This document shows positions 1 through 5,519 of a DNA stretch of 7,080 bases, in pieces. Each line of letters starts with the position of its first letter. Positions within the stretch are counted from its first letter, which is position 1. The translations under genes were made by a program, and so were the position numbers. Source of the DNA: JALOOE01 sp964423545 (lineage in GTDB: Bacteria > Chloroflexota > Anaerolineae > CG2-30-64-16). Below the pieces are notes generated by a model. It searched no databases. It was not told the origin of the DNA and worked only from the letters and a program-made list of their open reading frames with translations. Location: positions 1-7,080 of the forward strand of contig CAYRFV010000284.1 of the NCBI GenBank assembly GCA_964423545.1. Direction: 5' to 3'.

Positions 1-429
1 TGCCAAACGCTGTCCTTCCTCCAGGAACGCCTCACCCCCATTGGCACGTGCAGCATACTGCATCAGCACGGCCATGAGCTGCTGCCCTCCTGCGCGCATC
101 GCGCGCCGGTGTGCATCGTCGAGTCGGCCATACCACGGCTCACCGGAGAGACCCAACTGCTTGGGGGGGAGCGCTGAAATCAGGCTCAGGTCAGGGCCCG
201 CAGCCGGTGTGTCGGCCAAGTTCCCTTGTTGCAGACTGGCAAGAAACGCAGCCAACTCGGCCAGCCGGTAGCGACGTCTGCCGCCAGGTGTGCGCAGGCA
301 TGGCACTCTGCCATCATCCGTCCAGCGCCGAAGGGTAGTGAAGTGGACTCCCAGGTAGCGAGCGGCATCGCTGAGGTCGAGCCAGGTATCGGCCTGCGTC
401 GGCAGTTTATGGTCCGAAGAAGCCATCAT
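1..429 (-). CDS. MerR/excisionase-like helix-turn-helix regulator, partial (C-terminus off the left edge)
   Basis: The frame is open for 143 codons to the window edge. Residues about 16-66 form a MerR/excisionase-type DNA-binding domain: a DLSDAARYLGVHFTTLRRW recognition-helix region, then DDGRVPCLRTPGGRRRYRL, the usual wing, then LAELAAFL. After a proline/alanine-rich linker comes a helical stretch (WYGRLDDAHRRAMRAGGQQL, then a run to LLEEG-like FLEEGQRLA). This resembles the helical region that follows such HTH domains in many Chloroflexota regulators; I relate it only tentatively to RsbRD_N-like sensor domains. Two consecutive in-frame ATGs (429 and 426) are possible starts. A near-consensus minus-strand promoter lies about 45 bases upstream. 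It is transcribed divergently from the E1 operon, so it may control that operon. The effector is unknown. Confidence 0.8.
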   Translation of the reverse strand, partial: MMASSDHKLPTQADTWLDLSDAARYLGVHFTTLRRWTDDGRVPCLRTPGGRRRYRLAELAAFLASLQQGNLADTPAAGPDLSLISALPPKQLGLSGEPWYGRLDDAHRRAMRAGGQQLMAVLMQYAARANGGEAFLEEGQRLA

Positions 430-455
430 TCCTATGGATTTCTATCCTTTCCTAT
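429..455. repeat. Short pyrimidine-rich direct repeats in the regulator leader
   Basis: Three related 9-base units follow each other at about 9-10 base spacing: TTCCTATGG (429-437), TTTCTATCC (439-447) and TTTCCTATG (447-455). They lie between the minus-strand promoter and the regulator's start codon. This would suit an autoregulatory operator, or it may only be a low-complexity leader; on the minus strand the same bases give the purine-rich AGGA stretches that could act as ribosome binding sites. Confidence 0.3.
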
Positions 456-474
456 GTCCAACTAAGCGCGGACG

Positions 475-503
475 AGTATATCATCCGACATGCGGCCTGT
501 CAA
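475..503 (-). promoter_or_regulatory. Sigma-70-type promoter for the HTH regulator
   Basis: Read on the minus strand, TTGACA (503-498) is a perfect -35 box and TATACT (480-475) a near-perfect -10 box, separated by exactly 17 bases. The expected transcription start near 468 would give a leader of roughly 40 bases before the ATG at 429/426. Confidence 0.65.
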
Positions 504-516
504 ATCAGTGGACAGG
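496..516. promoter_or_regulatory. Inverted repeat CCTGTC-N9-GACAGG, candidate operator
   Basis: A perfect 6-base inverted repeat, CCTGTC (496-501) and GACAGG (511-516), with a 9-base spacer. The left arm overlaps the -35 box of the minus-strand promoter, and the site sits about 30 bases upstream of the plus-strand -35 box. That placement would suit a dimeric regulator acting on both promoters. No binding protein is demonstrated. Confidence 0.4.
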
Positions 517-520
517 GTTG

Positions 521-533
521 CCTGGGATCCAGG
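521..533. promoter_or_regulatory. Inverted repeat CCTGG-GAT-CCAGG upstream of the operon promoter
   Basis: A perfect 5-base inverted repeat with a 3-base centre, just upstream of the plus-strand -35 box. Its right arm extends to CCAGGTG (529-535). The same 7 bases recur at 551-557 inside the promoter spacer, 22 bases (about two helical turns) away. It could be an activator or repressor site, but it is short enough to arise by chance. Confidence 0.3.
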
Positions 534-544
534 TGGGCGAGCAA

Positions 545-573
545 TTGACGCCAGGTGTTTCGCATGCTACACT
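545..573 (+). promoter_or_regulatory. Sigma-70-type promoter for the E1/hydrolase operon
   Basis: TTGACG (545-550) as -35 and TACACT (568-573) as -10 are separated by exactly 17 bases. Transcription would start near 580, about 65 bases before the chosen E1 alpha start at 646. The -10 box is flanked by two copies of CGCATGC (561-567 and 578-584). The promoter lies inside the longest open frame of the E1 alpha gene, which argues against starting that gene at 490. Confidence 0.6.
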
Positions 574-645
574 CACACGCATGCGCTGGGTAGCCACTCT
601 CTGATGCCCTCCGGGCACACCGAAGCTGCACCCATGGAGTTGCCA

Positions 646-1608
646 ATGCTACTGACCCAGGATAAGCTGCTCCTCATGCACCGCACCATGCTCCTGATTC
701 GCCGCTTCGAGGAGCGCGCGACGCAGTACTTCCTGAACGGCCAGATACGCGGCTCATTCCATCCCTGCATCGGCCAGGAAGCGACTGCCGTCGGCGCGTG
801 CGCCGCACTGCGCCGCGCCGACACCATGACGTGCACCTACCGGGGCCACGGGCAGGCGATAGCCAAGGGCCTCGATCCGCGAGAGGCGATGGCCGAGCTG
901 CTGGGCCGGCGCACCGGTTGCAGCCAGGGCAAGGGCGGGTCGATGCATTTCACGGACCCATCGGTCGGCCTGTTGGGCGAAAACGCCATCGTCGGCGCCG
1001 GTGTGCCGATTGCCGTGGGCGCCGCGCTGACCGCGCAGCTCGACCGGACCGACCGCGTCAGCCTCACTTTCTTCGGGGACGGCGCGATCAACCAGGGCGC
1101 GTTCCTGGAGGCGATGAACCTGGCGGTCATCTGGCGGCTGCCTGTGATCTTCTTCTGCGAGAACAACCTCTACTCCGAGATGACGCCGATCCAGGCGATG
1201 GTGGGGCCGGAGCGCCTGATCGCGCGCGCCGAGGGCTTCGGCATGCGCGGCGTGGTGATCCCGGACGCCTATGATCCGATCACCGTCTACGAGGCCACCG
1301 TGGCGGCAGTCGAGCAGGCGCGAGCCGGCGGCGGCCCGACCTTCATCGAGGCGATGACCTATCGCCTGGTGGGTCATATGATCGGCGACAACGAGCCCTA
1401 CCGGACGAAGGAGGAGGTCGCCGAGTGGCGCAAGCGCGACTCGATTGCGACCTTCCCGCAACGGTTGATTCGCGAGTTCGGTGTCACCGCGGCGCAGATC
1501 GCCGACGTCGAGCGCGAGGTGGCCGCTGAGATCGAGGAGATCTGCCGCTTCGCAGAGCAGAGCCCCTGGCCCACGCCGGAGGAGGCGCTGACCGACATCT
1601 TTGCATGA
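646..1608 (+). CDS. Thiamine-diphosphate 2-oxoacid dehydrogenase E1 component, alpha subunit (pyruvate/acetoin dehydrogenase type)
   Basis: The alpha subunit of the heterotetrameric E1 enzyme, which binds thiamine diphosphate and decarboxylates a 2-oxoacid (or cleaves acetoin) in the cytoplasm. The 320-residue length is normal. Visible signatures are an N-terminal RRFEERA/GxIRGSFHPCIGQEA region, the ThDP/Mg motif GDG (144-146) followed 26 residues later by Asn-Asn (173-174), and the late EPYRTKEEVAEWRKRD loop typical of bacterial E1 alpha. I chose ATG 646 because GGAG (636-639) sits six bases upstream and because family members begin close to this point. ATG 634 and 604 have no good ribosome binding site, and 490 lies upstream of the promoter. 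It is the first gene of the operon; the beta subunit follows. Whether the substrate is pyruvate, a branched-chain oxoacid or acetoin cannot be decided here. Confidence 0.93.
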   Translation: MLLTQDKLLLMHRTMLLIRRFEERATQYFLNGQIRGSFHPCIGQEATAVGACAALRRADTMTCTYRGHGQAIAKGLDPREAMAELLGRRTGCSQGKGGSMHFTDPSVGLLGENAIVGAGVPIAVGAALTAQLDRTDRVSLTFFGDGAINQGAFLEAMNLAVIWRLPVIFFCENNLYSEMTPIQAMVGPERLIARAEGFGMRGVVIPDAYDPITVYEATVAAVEQARAGGGPTFIEAMTYRLVGHMIGDNEPYRTKEEVAEWRKRDSIATFPQRLIREFGVTAAQIADVEREVAAEIEEICRFAEQSPWPTPEEALTDIFA

Positions 1609-1658
1609 CGATGGACGAACGGCGCACGACCGGCGCCGCACTTTTGGGGAGCATCTGC

Positions 1659-2636
1659 ATGGCTCGTGAACTGACCTATGCGCAGGCGCTGCGCGAAGCG
1701 CTGACCGAGGAGATGGCGCGCGACCCCAACATCATCCTGCTGGGAGAGGACATCGGGGTCTACGGCGGCGTGTTCAAGGTGACTGAGGGACTGCTGGCGA
1801 AGTTCGGTCCGGAGCGGGTGCGCGAGACCCCGATCTCAGAGGCCGGCTTTGTGGGGATGGCGGTCGGCATGGCGATGACCGGGAAGCGGCCGCTCTGCGA
1901 GCTGATGTTCATGGACTTTGCGTTCGTCGCCGGGGACTCGATCTTCAACCAGGCGGCCAAGATGCGCTACATGTCGGGCGGCCGCGTCAAGGCGCCGCTG
2001 GTGATTCGCACGCAGCAGGGCGGCGGCCGTGGCAACGGCGCGCAGCACTCGCAGAGCCTTGAGGCCTTCTTCACGCACATCCCCGGCCTCAAAGTCGCGC
2101 TGCCGGCCACGCCGTATGACGCCAAGGGGCTGCTCAAATCCGCGCTGCGGGAGGACAATCCGGTCATCTTCATCGAGCACAAGCTGCTGTATGCAACCAA
2201 AGGCGAGGTGCCCGAAGCGGAGTACCTGATTCCGCTCGGCAAGGCCGAAGTCAAACGTCCCGGCAAAGACGTGACGCTGGTGTCCTACTCGCGCAGCCTG
2301 CTCCACTCGCTCGAAGCGGCGGAGCAGGCTGCGCAGGACGGCGTCTCCGTCGAGGTAATCGACCTGCGCTGCACCGTCCCCCTGGATCTGGACCCGATCC
2401 TCGCGTCGGTGCGCAAGACCGGCCGGTTGGTGATCGCGCATGAGGCGCATCGCCGGGCCGGCGTCGGCGCGGAGATTGCGTCGCTGGTGCAGGAGCACGC
2501 TTTCGACTACCTGGACGCACCGATCGTGCGGGTGGCCGCGCTCGATGTTCCCATCCCCGCCAGCAAGCCGCTGGAGGACGCGGTGCTCCCAGGACCGGTA
2601 CAGATCCTGGAGGCTGTCAGACAGACCGTATCTTGA
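1659..2636 (+). CDS. 2-oxoacid dehydrogenase E1 component, beta subunit
   Basis: The 325-residue partner of the preceding alpha subunit; together they form the alpha2-beta2 E1 enzyme with the ThDP sites at the subunit interface. Family signatures are MARELTYAQALREAL at the start, LLGEDIGVYGG (28-37), TPISEAGFVG with Glu61 matching the glutamate that activates the thiazolium cofactor in human E1 beta, then RTQQGGGRGNGAQHSQ. The C-terminal half has the transketolase-C pattern (VTLVSYSR, VEVIDLR, IAHEAH). ATG 1659 is preferred because GGGGAG (1646-1651) lies seven bases upstream and the protein then starts where homologues do. The upstream ATG 1605 overlaps the alpha stop codon (ATGA) but adds 18 unfamiliar residues. 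No lipoyl-binding E2 or flavoprotein E3 gene follows. Confidence 0.93.
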   Translation: MARELTYAQALREALTEEMARDPNIILLGEDIGVYGGVFKVTEGLLAKFGPERVRETPISEAGFVGMAVGMAMTGKRPLCELMFMDFAFVAGDSIFNQAAKMRYMSGGRVKAPLVIRTQQGGGRGNGAQHSQSLEAFFTHIPGLKVALPATPYDAKGLLKSALREDNPVIFIEHKLLYATKGEVPEAEYLIPLGKAEVKRPGKDVTLVSYSRSLLHSLEAAEQAAQDGVSVEVIDLRCTVPLDLDPILASVRKTGRLVIAHEAHRRAGVGAEIASLVQEHAFDYLDAPIVRVAALDVPIPASKPLEDAVLPGPVQILEAVRQTVS

Positions 2637-2645
2637 GGAGGCGCC

Positions 2646-3512
2646 ATGCGCATCATCGACGCTCACAATCATCCCGACTGGCACGGAACCAACCTGGACA
2701 GATTCCTCGCCAACATGGCGCAGCACGGTATCGAGAAGACATGGCTCTTCTCGTGGGAGTGTCCGGCCGACGAGTACGATCCCACGTACAAAAACGTGTT
2801 TCTGACTGGGCCCGAGGGCCATCCGATCCCCTTCTCGCGCTGCCTCGAGTACAAGCGGGCTGCGCCTGACAAGTTCGTGCTGGGCTATGCGCCCGATCCC
2901 AGACGCCCCGAAGCGATCGACCAACTGGAAGCTGCCATCGCCATTCACGGTGTGCAGCTCTACGGCGAGCTCAAGCTGCGCATGATGTTCGATGATCTGG
3001 ACGCGCTGCGCATGTATCGCTTCTGTGGGGCGAAGAAGCTGCCGGTCACGGTCCACATCGACTACGAGTTCGACACCGGCCGCAAGTACCCCCGGCCCAA
3101 CTGGTGGTACGGCGGCGGGATCGAGCCATTCGAGCGCGCGGTTCGGGCGTGCCCTGAGACGATCTTCATCGGCCACGCGCCCGGCTTCTGGGCGCACATT
3201 TCAGGCGACAGCCAGCACGATAAGGCGCTCTATCCCACCGGGCCGGTGCTGCCTGGCGGCGAGCTGCCTCGGCTGTTCCGCACGTATCCCAACCTGCACG
3301 CGGATCTCTCGGCCGGTTCGGCGTACACGGCGCTCAGCCGCGATCCGGCCTTCGCCGTGGATTTCCTGCTTGAGTTCCAGGATCGCCTGCTCTTCGGCCG
3401 AGACTATTTCGACAGCCGGATGCAGGACTTCCTGGATTCGTTGAATCTGCCCGCCGCAGCGCTGAGCAAGATCCTTGCCGGCAACGCGCTGCGGTTAGCG
3501 CCGGAAGCCTGA
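2646..3512 (+). CDS. Amidohydrolase-2 family (TIM-barrel) metal-dependent hydrolase
   Basis: A 288-residue cytoplasmic protein with the layout of the amidohydrolase-2 family (PF04909). It opens with MRIIDAHNH (His7 and His9, the metal-binding DxHxH strand), then has VTVHID (His137), IGHAPGFW (His177) and FGRDYFD (Asp253), the usual order of metal ligands and catalytic Asp around the barrel. Members hydrolyse or decarboxylate small organic acids, lactones or amides; the substrate is not evident. There is no signal peptide or membrane segment. GAGGAGG (2635-2641) is a strong ribosome binding site that overlaps the last two bases of the E1 beta stop codon, so the gene is co-transcribed and probably closely coupled with E1 beta. 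Confidence 0.88.
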   Translation: MRIIDAHNHPDWHGTNLDRFLANMAQHGIEKTWLFSWECPADEYDPTYKNVFLTGPEGHPIPFSRCLEYKRAAPDKFVLGYAPDPRRPEAIDQLEAAIAIHGVQLYGELKLRMMFDDLDALRMYRFCGAKKLPVTVHIDYEFDTGRKYPRPNWWYGGGIEPFERAVRACPETIFIGHAPGFWAHISGDSQHDKALYPTGPVLPGGELPRLFRTYPNLHADLSAGSAYTALSRDPAFAVDFLLEFQDRLLFGRDYFDSRMQDFLDSLNLPAAALSKILAGNALRLAPEA

Positions 3513-3527
3513 TGCACGAGGAAAGCA

Positions 3528-3791
3528 ATGAAGCGCATCTTCATGGTCACCGATCTGGAGGGGGTGGCCGGCGTCGTCTCGTTCGCTGACCAGTCCTATC
3601 CGGACGGCAGGTACTACGATGCTGCGAAACGCCTCGCCACTGCCGAAATCAATGCCGCGGTTGAGGGGATGCTCGCAGCCGGAGTCGAGGACGTCCTGAT
3701 CTGGGACGGACATGGCGCGGGCGGGATCGTCTTCGAGGAGCTGCACCCGGCGGTCAGGCTGCTCCACGGCCGACCGATGCCGCCCTGGTGA
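3528..3791 (+). CDS. M55 (DppA-type) D-aminopeptidase, N-terminal part, broken at an assembly join
   Basis: M55 enzymes are zinc aminopeptidases, typified by Bacillus DppA, that act on D-amino-acid peptides. This part starts MKRIFMVTDLEGVAGV, where Asp9 and Glu11 match the first zinc ligands, and has IWDGHGAGG, where His62 matches the DppA ligand His60. GAGGAA (3518-3523) precedes ATG 3528. The stop codon at 3789-3791 is probably not real. CCTGGT at 3784-3789 is repeated at 3974-3979 after the N gap, and joining there continues the frame as PPW-SRLEAVIRRYEAVVMIGQH. The joined protein is 265 residues, close to DppA (about 274). It lies 15 bases after the amidohydrolase gene in the same operon. 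Confidence 0.82.
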   Translation: MKRIFMVTDLEGVAGVVSFADQSYPDGRYYDAAKRLATAEINAAVEGMLAAGVEDVLIWDGHGAGGIVFEELHPAVRLLHGRPMPPW

Positions 3792-3963
3792 AGGGGATGG
3801 TCACCGCCTACCGCAACGCGGGGGTCGACCCGATCCTCTGGCCGCGGCTGGCGGGTTCGTGGCCCGGCTCCACCTTCACCGGGGCGCCATTGCGGCTGGC
3901 GGCGGGGATCTTCGGGCTGGGGCACGGGGGCGGCGCGCACGCGCCTGACGAGTACTTCCTCAT
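3789..3963 (+). pseudogene. Foreign contig tail resembling the C-terminal end of an M20-family peptidase
   Basis: This stretch does not belong to the M55 gene around it. Read from the codon at 3788 it gives VKGMVTAYRNAGVDPILWPR, AGSWPGSTFTG and then GLGHGGGAHAPDEYFL, running into the N gap. The GLGHG...HAPDEY ending resembles the last segment of M20-type metallopeptidases, where this His lies near the active site and the following DEY closes the fold. The resemblance is from memory and should be tested. The M20-like frame continues a few codons upstream (DAAL, 3776-3787) into bases that also encode M55 residues, so the switch point lies in shared short homology. Either a misassembled tail or a real insertion would look like this; the flanking evidence favours misassembly. 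Confidence 0.5.
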
Positions 3964-3973
3964 NNNNNNNNNN
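3964..3973. other. Assembly gap (10 N) inside the M55 gene
   Basis: Ten Ns, apparently a placeholder and not a measured length. The bases just after it (CCTGGT, 3974-3979) repeat those at 3784-3789. Joining the two copies and dropping everything between restores the M55 reading frame. Confidence 0.95.
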
Positions 3974-4515
3974 CCTGGTCGCGGCTCGAAGCCGTCATCC
4001 GTCGCTACGAGGCGGTCGTGATGATCGGACAGCACGCCATGGCCGGCACGCTCACCGGCAATCAGAACCACACCCAGAACAGCCGAGCAATCGACTACTA
4101 CAAGCTCAACGGCCGGCTCATCGGTGAGACGGCGCAGATCGCGCTCTATTTCGGCGCGCTCGGCCTGCCCCTCATCTTCCTGAGCGGTGACGCAGACGCT
4201 TGCCATGAGGCAGAGGCGCTCGTGCCGCGCCTCGTCACGGCGGCCGTGAAGGAGGGGGTGGGTCGCGGCGCGGCGGTCTCACTCTCAGCAGTCGCTGCAC
4301 GGCAGTTGATCCGCGAACGAAGTGCGCTGGCCATCGAGCAACAGGGGATCGATCCGATCCCGCCGCTGGTGTGGCCCGGGCCGTACACGCTCGAAAAGCG
4401 CTTCTTCCACACCGACGCCGCCGATGCGGCCGCGGCCCAGCCCGGCGTCGAACGCGTCGATGGCCAGACCGTCCGGCTGTGCGGCGACGACATTCGGGCG
4501 ATCATCTACCGCTAG
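3974..4515 (+). CDS. M55 (DppA-type) D-aminopeptidase, C-terminal part
   Basis: This is the remainder of the M55 enzyme, read from the codon at 3979 (TCG). It carries VVMIGQHAMAGT, where His106 of the joined protein matches DppA zinc ligand His104. It also has NQNHTQNS, where His118 matches the catalytic His115, and GRLIGETAQ, where Glu137 matches ligand Glu133. The following LPLIFLSGDADACHEAEALVP and TAAVKEGVGRGAAVSLS match the typical M55 second half. All expected active-site residues are therefore present once the halves are joined, so the enzyme is probably functional in the organism. A GTG at 4018 or ATG at 4021 could be mistaken for a start, but they lie inside the conserved core. Confidence 0.82.
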
Positions 4516-4561
4516 CGCGGGGAGCGCGCGACGACGGCGCTGATACGAGGAAGGCTGAGGG

Positions 4562-5267
4562 ATGATCCGCAACGATCTGCGCGCCGATCCGGTGCGCCGT
4601 CTGGTGGTGATGGGCGAATCAAACGCCTACGGCATGTGTGCGAGTGAGCCGGCCAACGAGTGGGTGCAAGTGCTCGCGAACGCCGTGCGGCGCTTCCAGT
4701 CCGAGCCTGTCCGTGTTTTCAACAACGCGATCCCGGCCAACGTCATCAGTCCCGACGCGCCCGGTTACGAGCAGGGGCGATTCGGGGTCTGGCCCTCGGC
4801 CATCGAACGCTTCGAGCGAGACATGCTGGCGTACGCGCCCGACATGGCCGTGTACGCCTATGGTCTGAACGACTCGCGGTGCGGCCACGCGGTCGAGAGT
4901 TTCATGGCCGCCTATCGCACCATCGCCCAACGGACTCGCGCCTCGCTGCCCGGCGCGCTGATCGTGCTGGTCGGGCCTTACTGGAACCTGCAGTACGATG
5001 CGCCGACGTGGGCCACACCGAAATACCGCAACTGGATCTTCGGCAAGTTCGATCGCGCGGGCGACGATCTGGTGAAGGCCTATAACCGCGAGCTCGCGGG
5101 GTTGGCCAGCGAGGTTGGGGGCCTGTTCGTGGATGTGTACGCGATGTTGGAGGGCGCCACCTGGCTGCTGAACGCAGACGCGTGCCATTTCAATGACGTG
5201 GGACAGGCGATGATCGGCCATCGCGTGTTCTGCGATTCGGCACCGGTGCTGGAGGTCGAGCTCGCGG
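4562..5267 (+). CDS. SGNH/GDSL-family hydrolase, main part up to the assembly gap
   Basis: A cytoplasmic esterase-like protein of the SGNH superfamily; there is no signal peptide. The catalytic blocks are in order: VVMGESNAYG (Ser20; Glu replaces the usual Asp of GDS), NNAIPANVIS (oxyanion-hole region), YGLND (100-104, the GxND block) and DACHFNDVG (Asp206 and His209, the charge-relay pair). It would hydrolyse an ester or thioester of unknown identity. GAGGAAGG (4547-4554) sits seven bases before ATG 4562. The gene follows M55 by 46 bases and is the last gene of the operon. The last 32 bases before the gap (5236-5267, reading DSAPVLEVELA) are probably a wrong contig tail; the true C-terminus is likely the piece starting at 5278. 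Confidence 0.85.
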
Positions 5268-5296
5268 NNNNNNNNNNGCCATCGCGTGTTCTGCGA
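5217..5296. repeat. 19-base duplication flanking the second assembly gap
   Basis: GCCATCGCGTGTTCTGCGA occurs at 5217-5235 and again at 5278-5296, immediately after the N run. A 19-base exact copy starting at the first base of the right contig is what an unmerged contig overlap looks like. Collapsing it keeps the SGNH frame open to 5441. Confidence 0.9.
5268..5277. other. Assembly gap (10 N) inside the SGNH hydrolase gene
   Basis: Ten Ns of placeholder length. Translating straight through them shifts the frame and gives a proline/glycine-rich tail to 5557 that runs into the neighbouring convergent gene, so the run length should not be taken literally. Confidence 0.95.
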
Positions 5297-5441
5297 GGTG
5301 GCGGCGCACTGCTCTTTCCTCGCCACCCGGAGCCAGGAGATCGAGCGAAAGCTGCGTCTGTCGACCCGCAACACGGGCGGCACCGAGGCGCTGGCCGAGG
5401 TCGTCGAGCGCTGCAGGAAGTCGGAAGGGTGGGCGGTGTAG
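5278..5441 (+). CDS. SGNH hydrolase, true C-terminal part after the gap
   Basis: In the frame GHRVFCEVAAHCSFLATRSQ the sequence continues the SGNH protein after its DxxH block and ends at TAG 5439-5441 with CRKSEGWAV. Joined at the 19-base overlap, the whole gene is 273 codons including the stop (272 residues), a normal size for the family. The new tail is charged and helical (QEIERKLRLSTRN, EALAEVVERCRK), as expected for a C-terminal helix. Confidence 0.7.
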
Positions 5442-5519
5442 GACGTCCGGCAGGCGGCACGGGAGCAACCGAAGCCGGGGAAAGCGATCGGACCCCGACG
5501 CTGCGGGACCGCAGACGGC
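5442..5519. terminator. Convergent intergenic region with a small GC hairpin (possible terminator)
   Basis: This 78-base space separates the end of the operon from the end of the convergent minus-strand gene. CTGCGGGACCGCAG (5501-5514) can fold into a 5-base stem with a 4-base loop. There is no T-run on either strand, so it is a weak candidate for an intrinsic terminator. Nothing else is apparent in the interval. Confidence 0.25.

Noticed and set aside
490..645. Longer E1 alpha start at 490, 604 or 634
   Set aside because: The start at 490 lies upstream of the likely promoter, the extra residues are unlike the family, and only ATG 646 has a well-spaced GGAG site.
1605..1658. E1 beta start at 1605, overlapping the alpha stop codon
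   Set aside because: It would add 18 residues not seen in the family; ATG 1659 has GGGGAG seven bases upstream and gives the normal N-terminus. Translational coupling through the ATGA overlap remains a minor possibility.
754..3197. Long open frames on the minus strand opposite the E1 and amidohydrolase genes
   Set aside because: They are antisense to well-recognised genes, and their low-complexity Arg/Ala/Gly/Pro-rich translations are typical of shadows in high-GC DNA.
4018..4515. An independent 165-residue gene starting at 4018
   Set aside because: The start falls within the conserved M55 core just before the zinc-binding GQH; it is the second half of the split M55 gene.
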